A DNA stretch of 64,000 bases from Strongylocentrotus droebachiensis (lineage: Eukaryota; Echinodermata; Echinoidea; Camarodonta; Strongylocentrotidae), in NCBI GenBank assembly GCA_035222895.1, contig JAVYIG010006390.1, forward strand, positions 54,791 to 118,790, read 5' to 3'. Below, in pieces: positions 26,475 to 40,900 of the stretch (positions are counted from its first letter, which is position 1; each line of letters starts with the position of its first letter). The notes under the pieces were generated by a model, which saw nothing but the letters and a program-made list of their open reading frames with translations, had not been told where the DNA came from and made no database searches. The position numbers were made by a program, and so were the translations under genes.

Positions 26475-27390
26475 TAAAGCATCCCTATGCTTACACCATA
26501 TTCTTTAGAAAATGCACACAAGACTTTATAACTTACTCGAAAATTACAAATGTTAATCATATAGCTCCGTTTAGTCTCATTTGACAACGCCTCCTATTGT
26601 CAGAGTCAGCAGCCTAACATGTTATCCTATGGAATTTTACCCGCCAAAAATCGTTAAAAATTCATTTTTTGTTTAAACGAAAAGGGAACCTCATGTCCCA
26701 TTGACTTTTGAAAGTTCACCCACCGTAATTTGATCAAAATAGGTTGCAAGCTCGCCATTGCCTACATAACACATGTAAAATAAGTCGAAGTTTGCACCCA
26801 GTTTGCCAAGCGATTGTAAGATTTTAGGTCAAGCACACGAAGGATAAGAAGCATGAATTATAATAGATTAGTTCTTATCGGTTCATTATGTCCATTTCAT
26901 CCAACTCCCCACAGTAATTTTTTCATTAAAGATAGGCAAACATTTTGCCGAGGTAAGCAAAAACATGAATATTCATGATCGCCATGGACTATTCGATTAT
27001 TTACAGAGGGGTGCAATTGTGCAACACATCAAGCTCCCCTACTTTAAGTCAAGTATTTCATTGTATTATGTAGTTTGGTAGGTTTATTTTAATAAATGTT
27101 TAATTATCAGATATCAATGATAGTTTAAAGATATGTAAAATGTTCTTGTATTTTATATTTAGCAAAGCAATCTCACATACAAATTCCTTACCAAGTGTCG
27201 TCTAATCCGCCGATTGTCGTCTGCTATATACGTCCAGCGAGCGAAAATGAGACAACCGGAGCAATATGACAAAAGTAAGAAATTACAATACACATAGCCT
27301 ACCTATGCTTACACCCTATCCTTTAAAAAAGCACGCAAAACTTGTTGATGTACTCAAACCAATACACTTTAGACTAATTTAAAGTAAAAT
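26475..27390 (+). repeat. Two related segments in gene-free stretch
   Basis: CCTATGCTTACACC and the following 60 bases recur near 26490 and 27312. I see nothing else in 26300-27650. Confidence 0.45.
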
Positions 27391-27679
27391 ATTGCCTAAT
27401 TCATACCGATTTTTAGAGAACCTATATAATTCATTTGTGTTCGTCAATAAATAAAAAGTGTAGGCCTATAATTCGGTCGTATGGGTTTCCATTCTGCACT
27501 ATTACATTGGTGGCGGTATTTGGACTACTCATTATAGTACGTCTAATTAGCCCAAGAAAGGTATATGTATACAGGCCATAGCAAATTTGTTTAGGTGTTA
27601 TATATGTGGGAGTTAAAGCAAATTGTCGCCTCCCTTTTTTCTAGAGATTCTTGGTGATCTTGGAAGCTACTACTTCCTC

Positions 27680-27772
27680 GGCGCTTAGTTTGTCCTATCG
27701 ACTCGGTGAGAAAAGTTTGTCCTGTCGAGTCGGTGACAAAGTTTGTCCTACGTCTCGGTGAGAATAGTTTTT
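27680..27772 (+). repeat. Short tandem repeat, about 31-bp unit
   Basis: Three units of AGTTTGTCCTGTCGACTCGG followed by TGAGAAA. Confidence 0.75.
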
Positions 27773-28699
27773 GCCATCTTCCTTACAATCGGTCATTGTT
27801 ATTTATCAACTTCAATACCTCAAGCAAAAGTTGACCACGCCTGTATCCGGTCCTTTTTCATCCCAAGAACTGATGACAAATGATTATCCAATAATGGTTT
27901 GTCTTAAATTGATTACACAAACATTGCTGATGATCGAGCTATTGGTAAAACCGGACTCTATAGGACATGTTGACTTGTCCGTCCGGATCATTCTGTTGAA
28001 CTCTCATTGACTACACTATTCTTTTAATTCACATTCACATTCGTTACATTATGATATAAATCAAAACGCTTAGAACCTTAACTAATAATTGAAAGCTCCG
28101 AGGGAATTTCCCTCATGTCAATAAATAATTAAGAAAATAAACGGTAAGCACGTTACTGGCGGAAGGTAACTCCTTACAACAGGTGATTGTTCGACAGTGA
28201 GGCCGTTTCAATGGTGAAAAAGTGCTAGAAAAGGATGAAGAAAAGCTTAATTGGCAATTATCTATTCAATTTTTGGTTTTAGGTCGTTGAGAAAAAAAAA
28301 TGAATTTACCGACCAGGGTCTTCATTTCGTGAGTAGATATTATCAAAAGTACAAACTGAAAATAGCTGTTTTGTAAAATTTGTGCTTGGAATCGTTGCAG
28401 TTATCTTACCTATGAGGGATGTGCTGGATAAATCAATTGTAAACCTCTTCTGCGCGAAGTTTGGACTTGTTCTTTTCAGATTTGTTTGTATTGCTTGCGA
28501 TCTTGATATCCTAATATATCATCCCTTACGATGATATCAGCAAACCTCTTTGTCAATAAATTTCTTGTTTAGCTCATTGAAAAAATTGTTAGCACTTATC
28601 AATCTGAACAAGAACAATAATTTACCAAATATCACATTCTTAAAAACCTTGAAAAATGCTCCAGTTTGGACACCGCATCTTACCCAACGAATTCAACAC

Positions 28700-28705
28700 T
28701 TTATT
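28700..28705 (-). promoter_or_regulatory. Candidate polyadenylation signal of the mosaic lectin gene
   Basis: TTTATT on the plus strand is AATAAA on the coding strand, about 135 bp past the stop codon. Position and sequence fit; no transcript evidence. Confidence 0.45.
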
Positions 28706-28838
28706 TGTCATTCCGGGTTGTTTTAATAATAATAGCATATGTATTATGGCATGGTGTCCTGCTCTGTCGGGATCAACGACTTAGCCGTAGAGAATTAGAT
28801 ATTTGAAGATGCTTCTGATCCCATCTTCTGCAGCTGTC

Positions 28839-28975
28839 TTACAACAGTAATTGACATACTGTGATAAAAGGGCCAGTGCACCCAAAATCAAGCCATCCAA
28901 CACCCCAAGCACTATTTAGCGCTATACAGTTCTCAGTGCGGGTTGGAGGTCCATTCGGCTCGCCGGGTGCCCAAT
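28839..28975 (-). CDS. Mosaic lectin exon 15: C-type lectin domain, end and stop
   Basis: 137 bp to TAA at 28841-28839, acceptor tttcacgcag. Reads YWAPGEPNGPPTRTENC, then GWLDFGC, FITVCQLLL. EPN is the mannose-type calcium/sugar motif; the companion WND motif is WLD here. Two further conserved Cys close the fold; the protein ends 5 residues after the last Cys. Confidence 0.87.
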
Positions 28976-31900
28976 CTGCGTGAAAGAGAATAATTTTTAA
29001 GGTCATTTCAGCAGTTTTTGAGATGATTTTTGTCAAAATATGTCCAAATATTGTAGGAACAACATATTAGATCCCAAATGCAAACTACTACTTTAAAATT
29101 GCATTTAATAGGCAAAGACGAAGATTATTTTATTACACCTAAAAGTATGGATAACAAGAAGAAAGTGATACATTCTACTTTGATTAGGAAGAAGGAGAAA
29201 GAGAATAACAACACCAACCAACAACAACAAGATTAATAGATTAATAAAAACCAAAGAAAAACATATATGACGAGGGTCAGACACAATGACTTGTGTCAAA
29301 CATATGATCAATGTATACACTCACATGGCGCATCAAAGACCTCATCAGTCATCAGTCATTGACGCAATCCTATGTCAGGTAAATGACGCATCGCTTACAA
29401 TACAATGGGTAGTATAAACAGGAAATCTTATATCCACGTTATTTTCTTTTTATTCTTGAGTCTCCGTCATCCGTATCATTCCCTAGTGCCCGTTGCCCAC
29501 AAATCCCCAATCCAACTTCGTTAGTACTTGCACTAATATAATCTGTAAAGGATTTTGGCCTAACTGTATGTAACTTGCGTCATTCGTATTATTCCGTAAT
29601 GCCCGTTGCACACAAAGCGTCATTTCCAATTGTGTTATAACCAGTGCTTATCTAACGCGTATTAATAGCCCATGCGTTTGTAACTTGCGTCATCCGCATC
29701 ATTCCCTAATCCCCGTCGCAAACAAGATCAGTGCATGTCAAGTGCGTTATCACCTACGCCCGTCAGCCCTGTGAAGACAGTTAGCCCATACGCAAGTAAG
29801 TTAGGGCTTTATTAACATCGTTTATTTTGCAATCATCATTAGTACGATATAGATTCAATTCAATTTAATTTTATTTCTGTTTCCAACAAAATTAATTATC
29901 AATTATAATCAATTATAATCATTCATGAAACAATTAGGGAATACATATTGGACACAGGGGGTCAACTAAATGCAATGCTTGTACAATTTGGACCCCTCAA
30001 ATGATTGGGTCATCAGCGCTAACACACTCAGATGGCGCGTCAAACATTGCACCTGTCACTGACGCCGTCAAATAACGCCTCGTGTACACCGGGCATCAAA
30101 GCTATACTAACAATTCTTTTACCGATAATTTCAATTTTATAGCATACTTACATTTTGTGGTTTCCCTGGTCCCCGCGCCATCAACGTCACAGACGAAATC
30201 CCCTTCGTTTCGCATGTCGTTGCAGTTGATCCACACAATCTGATCACGTAAGCCCATCCCGTTAATGATGTCATGGTTCCTCTCGGTATCAATGAACAGG
30301 AGAGACGGTTTTTTTACTCCTGATATTGTAGTGATTGGCGACAGGTCACGACAAAAGCTTTGTGCATCTTGCCAGGTCCGCTTTTCTGCATCAATCCGGT
30401 AGCACTTAGATGATATGCACACCCAATCAGGGTCTATATTCAAAGCATGGGGGAAATGGAAAGTTTAGTGTTTTCTTATAATTTTTTTTTTGTGTGTGTG
30501 GCTTTTTGCTGGGCAGGAGTTCCAGTGTGTGGAGTTTGTGTAAGAAATTCCCAATATGGTCACAGCAAGTGGTTCGGAGGGAGGGGAGAGCTGAAGCCCC
30601 AACAAATGTGAAGTCCTCCCCCGAAGATTCTCGATTATAAATGATTTTAAGCTTTAAACATGTAGAAATATATACAAGAGCCCAAGCAAGCCCTCATAAG
30701 CCCGACTCCCGAAAGAAAAACAAATCTTCTACAACTGCTCCTCATGATTACAGTTCCAAAAGGTATATACAGGGTAATAAATTGAAGCGTCATTTTAACA
30801 AAAGACAAAGTAGATATATTAATATTAACTGAAAGTGTGCATATTATGCTAAAATACCTGTTAAAATATTTTTAAAAACCTCTCCAAAAATATATTCAAT
30901 TTTCATCAGCATTTATCAAAGCTAGCTGTTTCCTTAACAGATAGCAACCTCGTATTGATAACAGACTGCTAATATTTCGTTCAATGCATTTTCTTTTCAA
31001 TTGGTTAGTTAAACAACAATATTATATCAAAAGAAAACGGTGACACTGATTGTGTCACTTTTTCAGCGTAATGTAAGTGTCAGTTCTATAGATTTTTTTT
31101 CTACAAAATTTTATCCAATGCATATCCAGTAGAATTTTACATTTTACCATCAAGGGATAGCGTAAGGATCTGCTGTAAGAGACTATCACTTCCAGTATGG
31201 AGGATCAAGAATGTGGGTCTGCTGTTGTGTTGAGTCAAAATTTGCCCAACATTGGATATGTATCCGATTACATTTTGGGCAGTGGTGGAGGCAACATGGA
31301 ATATTTGTGCTCACTTTGTAGGGGGAAAATGATCGTCAGTGATTGGGGATAACTTAAGTGGCTGCAGGAATAAACCCTGAAGTTGTCGGATACGAATTGA
31401 AATATGATATTTTTACCAATCGGATCATACAAATTGCGACGTGAGCATAATGAAGCCAAGGGCGTAGGAAGTTGGGGTTAGATGTGTGGGAATTGTGTGT
31501 ACGCAGTGTAGACATGAGTGTTAGTGGTGTCGTTTTGCCACCCAATCTCTAACCATGTTCCTTTTAGAAGATATGCCAGCATAACATTTCAATATAATTC
31601 AATAATGATTTGATTCAATTTTCTTGTCTATGTGCGGTGGGAATGTGTGTGAGGTGTTTTTTGTGCTCTCAATGAAATTTAAAAATGGGATAAACATTAT
31701 GGGATGAGATTATATCGACTTCTGCGGAGGATAAACATAATTCATTTTGTTTTATACCACGTAGGATGATGTTGTATGGGATTTAATCGTAAAGTAATGA
31801 TAATAATAGAAATAATAACAATAATTATAATGATAATGATAACAATAATTATAATGATAATGATAACAATAATAATAGTAATCAAACAATTAATTATGTT

Positions 31901-34900
31901 TATCCAGGGAAGCCTCATCAGCTCCAATGATCTTCATCTTAAGAGTCTTACAATTACTAAAACCCTAGCGAATGCCAGGTACCCTTTCACATCTGGGTGG
32001 AGAGTGGCGATCATTAATAGTGCCTGAATGGGATTCGAACCCTCAACCATGATTGAGAGTCATATGAATGAACCCCGACACCACGATACCCCCAAAGTCT
32101 GTATAATCTATCAGCCACGGCAATGCAAGGATTTATAGGCATCATAGGCTATGGATTGTGATTCTACTATTACTGACCCATGACTGGAGGTTCCCCATAC
32201 AGCTCCATACGAAGTGCTATTTTCGAGAACCAGTCCACAGGTAGGAGACGTACATAGCGACACACCCTGGGTTGTGGTAAGGCGTTGTACACCACAGTGT
32301 TTTTGTCAGTATTACCCGCGAACACCTTAAATAGCAATGGATATCTTTCATTAGGCCAAGTAAAATTGCTTCTTAATTATTCGTCTGGAGTTGTGAAATT
32401 TGAGGAGGAGAAGAAGATTCCATGTTATTTCATATTTTATATTTGTATATATATATAGAAAGACTACTGGGCTAATTTCAACACATTTTATTTCAATTTG
32501 ATTTCATTCGTACATGTTTTTTAGAAGCCCCAAAACAGATGCAATTATATTATATATTTCTGTTTGCTCATTGTCCAGAATTCCTCAGATTTTGATTTTT
32601 TTTTCAATTTCAGAACAATCATATATAACAACAAAGACACTGATCCTGGTTGAACAAGGTAACAAGTTGCCCCTACTGTGGGGCTTTGGAATGATTTTTT
32701 TCTTCAAATATAGACCCGGTCCTGCTAACTCATCACGTGCACTGCACAGAAAACCTGGTATATAGTACTGGACACCCATGTAAATGAAAGTTTGGCCAAA
32801 CTATCTCTCTTCCTTTTTTTTATATAATGATTTTTGAGGAACAATCCTTTCCAGGGGACGTTGGTCACATACTTCCTAACTGACCCATTAACTGACTTTA
32901 TTGAAATGAGGAGGCTGGCAAATAAGCTTCCATCGGATCGTAGCTTTCTCTCTAAACAATTTATTTGAGAGAATACAATATCATGAAATAATAATATTCG
33001 GTTCTTGTATAGCGCATAATAATTATCAATTTATACAACGTCTCTATGCGCTTCCAAAGACTTTGGAAATTATTACCCTAGCTTTAGCTCCGGCAGCCGT
33101 AATCAGCACACAGTGCATTTCAAGGAACAATCCTACCAGTACCCATTTACCTCACCTGGGGCGAGTGTGGCAAATGTAGATTAATATCTTGCCAAAGGAC
33201 ATTAGGGCCCCAGCGGGAGTCGAACCACGGACCTTGTGATCCACAATCCGGTGACAAATCCGCTCGGCCACGACACCTCATGCTCATTTTAGGTATACTA
33301 GCATGACTAGTCAAAAGTAATAAAACGAATGAATACACCAACCTTGTCAGTCGCGGGGTATGTGAGGGTGTCCTGTACTGTATCAAAGGTAACACCGTCT
33401 ACGCTATAGTTGATCTTGTAGCCAGTTACCCACTCGACACCACGAACACGTCCTTGCGTCGAAACTCCACCAATACGGTACATGGTTAACAGATCGACCT
33501 TGGGTATATAAATTAAAATCATGTTTATTATCTAAAATATCAATAGATATCCAAAGTTTATATATGTTATATCTTACTAACTACTTTTTGTAGAATCGGA
33601 TAACCACACTCAGGAATTATCAATAACTACGGAGAGAATTCCTTGGGATACATGTATTTATTTTTACGGGCTACATTCATCATAAATGTCATGGTTCGTC
33701 GTTAGGTTATTGGGGAATTTTAGATTTGCACGACGAGATCGTGGACTGATACGAGTGACTTCCTTATAAGGCAATGTGACGTCCTTTTAAAGATACTACG
33801 TCCCTTTTGCAGCCAACATCGAATTCTGTAGAACTTTGCAGGAATTATGAATATGTCATGTATGTCCTATCTGTAAAATTTAAACGTAAGCAGGAAACCC
33901 GTTTACTTGCAAGACTTCACTGTTAGACACTATTGAGTGATAACATCTTTGGTAATAACATACATAAAATGAGCTGTAAAGGGTACATGAGCATTTGTCT
34001 ACATCAATAACCCACTTCTTGTAAAGGCCAAAATTAAACTGATTGATCTTTGCGCAGCATAAAACGTAGGACCATTTAGTACAATGGTCTGAAAAACAGA
34101 CTATTACTTACTGGCTATATAGCTCTCAAGTCGATTCTAAAACCAATAGTCGTTATTCCCCCCCCCCCTTTTTTTTTAAGGGAAGTTCTTAATTAGTATT
34201 ATCTTTCAAATGCCGTTGGAATTTAACCTTTTCATTTTTTGGCCTGCAAATGGGACATAGGAACCTTAAAGGCACTGGCAGGGCCCAGCAGTGCCTTAAA
34301 AGGACGTCACATTGCCTTAAAAAGATTTCACACGTAGGGGTCCATGTTCTCGTCGTGCTAATCTAAAAGTCCTTATTTAAATGGTTTGATGGTAATTTGT
34401 TTTCCCTGACTGCTAAAGAAGCATGTGTTCGCCTGTAAATAAGCAACCGAGGAAGCGAAGGCTCTAAGTCGTCCCCGAGGGACTTGGTAATAAGGATTAT
34501 TGCCTCGACAAAAGGGCACTACGCACTGACTTGGGATCGGGGCACGGGAGGACATATCGGACAAACTTTGCCTACCGGTCTAAGGAGAGAAATGCAAAAC
34601 TCCCAACACCTGCCTTTATGGATGCCTTTCCGTCACGCCGATCTCACCTGTATCCATTGATTCGTATCGTGGTGTCGCGATAACCAGCCTCCACATAAGA
34701 ATTGTCCTCCTTGTGTTTCCCTAACAAAGTGTAAGCGCGCCCTCTCAGGCAAACACTGATAAGTACTAGCCCAGAAAAGGGTCCAGAAAATCATCTGATG
34801 ATAGAATAAGATCGTTTAAATTCTTACTTCTGCATGAAATATAATAACAGATCAAAATTTGCACACCAGGGTGGTAGAGTTTACGCAATAATAAATAGAA

Positions 34901-37900
34901 TCTTTATAGACTTGCCAAACGTTATGAGTAAAGATCACGGACACTAATATGCCCTCAAGTGTCGGTTAGAATATGACCAAAAGTTGGGAAATTCCTGCTT
35001 GACGTTATTTGGTCAATTCACCCTGATCAGATTTGGGCTAGAGCATACAATTTTGGGCCCATTTTTAACCAACTATCTGTCAACCAACTTAATTTACCAA
35101 ATTTGTTAAGAATGAACGCCGATGCCTGTTGAAGGTTTTGAAGGAGAAAAAAATGATGCAGATAAGCTAATGTCTCAAAGGCAATTATCGTATAATTAAT
35201 ATGGGAAAACGGTCGGATGAAGATGATAAATACATATACAACTGTATGAATATCATGATTTAATTCGACTAGATTCGATTTACTTCTCTTCATGATCTTT
35301 TTCAAAAGTTATAAACTAATTACAACATAATCATGGTAATAATGATGGCTTTGTTGAAGAGATACAGAGCATTAGGCGTACAAGCTGAAGTGAGGTGGTG
35401 AAAGGTGCAGATTAAGAGGGACGGAGGAGAGGATAGAGAGGGAAAGAGAGATATAGACAGATAGACAGAGACAAAGACAGAGACGGAGAGAGAGAGAGAG
35501 AGAGATGGGGAGACATACATATACATACTCAAGAAGCTTTTTCTGTAAGAAGATCTCATTATATTCCATTTTTTGGAGAAATGCGATGAATCGTACGGTT
35601 CCTTTTTCTTGGTTTATTTTTTTAAATCATCATTATCCTAGAAAGAATCCTATAATGTTTAAGAATTTGATTTGAAATAAATAAAGCGAGGATAAGTATT
35701 TACAGGTGTTGATGGTGATTGTGAAGTTACACGTTGCTTGATTTCCGCTCTCATCGGCAAAGACGTACTTAACGACGGTTGCCCCGACCGGGAATCCGTC
35801 ACCTGAGTCATAATTTGTGGAGACCAGTAAAGCCGTGCCTGACATATCAGTAGCCGATGGTTGTATGAACTCGACGGATGTTTTCGGAGTAGGCATACCG
35901 AGGTTGACAGTGACGGTGACATCCTCAATACATACTACATCAGGAGCGACCGTATCAACTGATTGAGAAATTTAGAGAAATTAGATTTGGTTTTATTTAA
36001 TTTTTATTAGCCCCAAGTAATCGTATAACTAATTTTGGAAGACTCATTAGTTATTCAAATATATGAAAATTTCACTCATGTAAATCTTCCGATTAATGAA
36101 TATGTCAATATGATTTTTGTATGGAAGGTACAGTATACAATAAATTACTGCTATACATTAAAGGGATTGGGTATCTTTGTCTCAAATTTCTGAAACAAAA
36201 TCCTGGATTTAGCTCTTGCTATAATGATAATTATAAACCTTTAGGTCAGTCAAAAACCCCATGACTTTTACAAGCTGATCGCCATTCTGATTATCAAAAT
36301 ATTTATGATTTGAATTCTAAATGTCAAAAACCGTTTTCTTAACGGTTGTTATAACACAACAGTCTATTGGGGAAAATGAGTATGGTAAAAGCGGTCACTC
36401 AAAGATATTTACTTTTTTGAGGCACTTCATGATCAATTTGAAGCCCAATTTTTTAGGGCTTCAATATAACACCATTTCACAGACGCTGATAACACCAGTA
36501 TAAACCAGCAATTAGGGGCTGACTGGTAATCGAGAGCTTGTGAATGTACCCACGGTCCATTCGAGATCTGTGCTTGAAGGCCGGACGGTTTCTGGTCGAG
36601 TGCAGGATGGTATATCTATAAGGTAGGATCAAACTTTCCAAGCTGTTTTTCAGTCCCAGTCCGCCCCTGCCTGATACACCCGTATGGCTATCCTGGATGG
36701 CTTAATTCGAATCATACGTTCATCGCGTCCGGTCGGGTAGCCGCTTTAAACGACCTTCATGAAACAAAAGCGAAAGATGACGCGACCTTTCGTGTATTTC
36801 CCGTGGTGTTTTCACTAAGTGTCGGGTTGATTGGACCAGGAAATTTGTAGATGAGAGAGGTTTATATCAAAAACATTACCCCCGATTTTCCGTGAATAAA
36901 GGGGCATGTTTTCACAAAATTAATGTTAGGGTAAAGCGACCAGCCGACCCGACGCAATGACCCGATGATTAGAAGTAAACCTCTTGGGTACATCAATGAC
37001 TCTTATTGATTCTTCGTAGGTTCTACTTACTCGAATTGACGATTACGGTGAAATTGCAAGTTGCCTCATTTCCACTCTCGTCGGCAAAGACGTACTCAAC
37101 GACGGTTGCCCCGACTTGGAATTCGTCACCCGAGTCATAATTTGAGGAGACCAGTAAATCCTTGCCTGACATATCAGTGGCCGATGGCCGTATGTACTCG
37201 ACGGATACATTCGGAGTAGGCCTACCAAGTTCGACAGTAACGGTGACATCCTCAATACATACTACATCTGGAGCGGTCGTATCAACTGATTCAGACATTA
37301 ATTAGAGAAATTGGATTTGGTTTTATTTTATTTGTATTAGCCCCCAGAAAGCGTGTCATTGCTTCAGAACATTATTGCTTTTGAAAGACACATTATTATA
37401 TTCCAATACATGCACATTTCATTCATTCATGCACTGTAAAAAAAAAATAGGTTGGGTAATGTAATGGCGAAAATCATCCAATGACGATGGAACGCCATAA
37501 TCACAACAACAACATTATGGGGCAAATTAGAGTTGGGCCATTTTTGTCCAATAATTGGGTTATTTTCTCCTAACCATAATAATACTACATGTATTTACCC
37601 AATTAAATGTTCAAAATAAGTTGGGCAGATGTAACTGGGCAAACGTACGTCGGGCAACATTATTATTTCAACAATATGGTTATGTTCATTAATTAGAGGT
37701 GTCGTGGTCAAGTGGATATGTCACAGGACTACGGACTACGAGGTCCGCGGTTCGAATCCCGCCGCGGCACTAATCTCCTTTTGCTATAATATTTTATCCA
37801 ACTTATTTACCCATCTAGTGTTTAACTTATGCTTCACATTGGGAATTAGGTGAATTTCTGATTGGGTAAACTTTTGTTGGTTAAAAGTTGGGTATTTTCT

Positions 37901-40900
37901 TTTTATCCAACACTGGGTAAATCATGCAAATTCTTTAATTTACCCAACAGTTGGTTGGACACATAATCGACCTCATGTTGGGTAAAAATTGGGCAATTCT
38001 TGCCCAATATTTTTTAGAGTGTGTAAAGCTTCCGATTAATGAATATGTCAAGAGGTCTATGTATGACGAAACGATGATTTTTTTTGTTTTAATAAATAAA
38101 GATACAGCACACAAGAAATTACTGCTATACATTAATGTCATACACGTATACACAGCTATAAGGGACTGACTGGGCATTGCAATTTTGAGAGTTAAACCCA
38201 CGGTCCACTCGATATCTTTGCTTGAAGACCAGTCGTATTCTGGTCGAGGGCCGGATGGTATATCTATTAGGTTGAGTGGGCCGGTAGCATCAAACTTTCC
38301 AAGCTGATTTCCAGTCCCAGTCCGCCTCTGCACGCTACACCCTTTTGTCTATATTGGCTGGCTCACTTCGAATCATAAGGCGGTGTCACACAGAAAAATC
38401 CTTTGAAAAATCCTTTCAAGGGAGAATTTTCTTGCTTCCTTAGAGGATTTTTGATGGGATAATTGATGACAGACAGCAAATAAGAGAATAACTAAAATCC
38501 GGATAACTAAAATCCAGATTTTTGGCCTCTGTGTGACACCGCCTATAGTTTCATTGTGTCTTGTCGGATGGTCGAGTGCACGAATTTTCGTGAAACGAAA
38601 GCGAAAGAGGACGTGAACTTTCATGGATTTGCCGTAGTGTTTCACAAATTGTCGGGTTAATTGGACCAGACCATTTGTAGATAAGAGGGGTTTGTTCGAT
38701 AAAATTTTCCCCGACATTTTTTTTAATAAAGGGGCATGTGTTCACTAAAAGTCGTGTTACGCAAACATCCGACCCGACGCAATGACCCGATGATTCGAAG
38801 TAAGCCTCCAAGATACAGCTCGGACTCTATTTCCTTGTAGGTTCTACTTACTTGAGTTGACGATTACGGTGAAATTGCAAGTTGCCACATTTCCGCTCTC
38901 GTCAGTAAAGACGTACTCGACGACGGTAGCCCCGACCGGGAATTCGTCACCCGAGTCATAATTTGAGGAGACTAGTAAACCCGTGCCTGACATATCAGTG
39001 GCCGATGGCCGTATGTACTCGACGGATGCATTCGGAGTAGGCCTACCAAGTTCGACAGTAACGGTGACATCCTCAATACACACTACATCTGGAGCGGTCG
39101 TATCAACTGATTCAGAAAATTAAACAAAATAGATTTGGTTCTATTTTATTTGTAGTAGCCCCCAGAAAGCGTGTTATCGATTCAGAACAATAATGATTTT
39201 GAAAGACACATTATTATATTCCAATACATGCACATTTCATTCATTCATGTAAAGCTTCCGATTAATGAATATGTCAAGAGGTCTATGTATGACGAAACGA
39301 TGATTTATTTTTTTAAAGAAAGATACAGCACACAAGCAATTACTGCTATACACTAATGCCATACAAGTATACACAGCTATAAGGGACTGACTGGGCATTG
39401 AGAGTTTAACCAACGGTCCACTCGATTTAGTGCTTGAAGACCAGTCGTATTCTGGTCGAGGGCCGGATGGTATATCTATTAGGTTGAGTGGGCCGGTAGC
39501 ATCAAACTTTCCAAGCTGATTTTTCAGTCTCAGTCAGCTTCTGCACGTTACACCCTTTTGTCTATATTGGAAGGCTCACTTCGAATCATAGTTTCATTGT
39601 GTCTTGTCGAATGGTCGAGTGAACGAATTTTCGTGAAACGAAAGCGAAAGAGGACGTGAACCTCATGGATTTGCCGTAATGTTTTCACAAAGTGTCGGGT
39701 TAATTGGACCAGACCATTTGTAGATGAGAGGGGTTTGTTCGAAAAAAAAATCCCCGACATTACAAAAAAATAAAGGAACATGTTTTCACTAAATGTCGGG
39801 TAACGCGAACACCCGACCCGACGCAATGACCCGATGATTCGAAGTAAGCCTCCAAGATACAGCTATGACTCTATTTCCTTGTAGGTTATACTTACTTGAG
39901 TTGACGATTACGGTGAAATTGCAAGTTGCCTCATTTCCGCTCTCGTCAGCAAAGACGTACTCAACGACGGTTGCCCCGACCGGGAATTCGTCACCCGAGT
40001 CATAATTTGAGGAGACCAGTAAATCCGTTCCTGACATATCAGTGGCCGATGGCCGTATGTACTCGACGGATGCATTCGGAGTAGGCCTACCAAGTTCGAC
40101 AGTAACGGTGACATCCTCAATACATACTACATCTGGAGCGGTCGTATCAACTGATTTAGAAATATACAAAAATAGATTTGGTTCTATTTCATTTGTATTT
40201 GCCCCAAGAAATCATGTAATTGATTCATAACATTAATGATTTCGAGAGACACATCATTATATTAAAATACATGCACATTTCATTTATTCATGTAAAGCTT
40301 TTAATTAACGAATATGTCAAGAGGTCTATGCATTACGAAACGATGATTTTCTAAGAAAGATACAGCACACAAGAAATTACTGCTATACACTAATGCCATA
40401 CAAGTAAACACCAGCTATAATAGACTGACTGGCACTATGAACATGACGGACAAAGAAAGAGGACAAAATATACAGTTCCTCAGGTAGACAAAGGGACATC
40501 CCTTCCCTGCTATTATGTAAAAATGTGTAGAACAGGTGTCACATGCATATTCACCTGTTCTACACATTTTTACATAATAGCAGTAAAGGGATGTTCCTTT
40601 TGTCTACCACAGCAATTGTTGAGGGTAGAATGAAAAACTGAATATTTTGTCCTCTTTCTTTGTCCGTCATATTCATAGTGTGGACATCGAGAGTGTGAGA
40701 GTTTATCCAAGGTCCACTCGATATCTGAGCTTAAAGGCCGGTCGTATTCTGGTCGAGGGCCGGATGGTAGTCGCAGTCAGCTTCTGCACATTACACCCTT
40801 TTGTCTATATTGGATGGCTCACTTCGAATCATAGTTTCATTGTGTCTTGTCGGATGGTCGAGTACACGAATTTTAGTGAAACGAAAGCGAAAGAGGTCGT

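Noticed and set aside
32173..32175. TAA directly after the FA58C end as the true stop of the gene
   Set aside because: A gtcagt donor in phase 1 sits just before it and joins in frame to the CTLD exon; still possible as an alternative isoform.
34373..34564. 63-residue minus-strand frame between FA58C exons
   Set aside because: No domain match and it overlaps the end of the AGGGACTTTTAGA element; phases do not fit the gene.
37691..37772. Functional tRNA gene
   Set aside because: Boxes A and B look right, but the anticodon arm and T-stem pair poorly, and the block is embedded in a duplicated mobile element.
39548..39826. Minus-strand open frames in HYR introns (also 38373-38811, 40791-41102, 51622-51990)
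   Set aside because: They repeat because they lie over copies of the GCTTACTTCGAAT hairpin element, one of which is outside the gene's HYR region.
39908..40120. Second recurrent frame over HYR exons
   Set aside because: Shadow frame of the HYR coding sequence.
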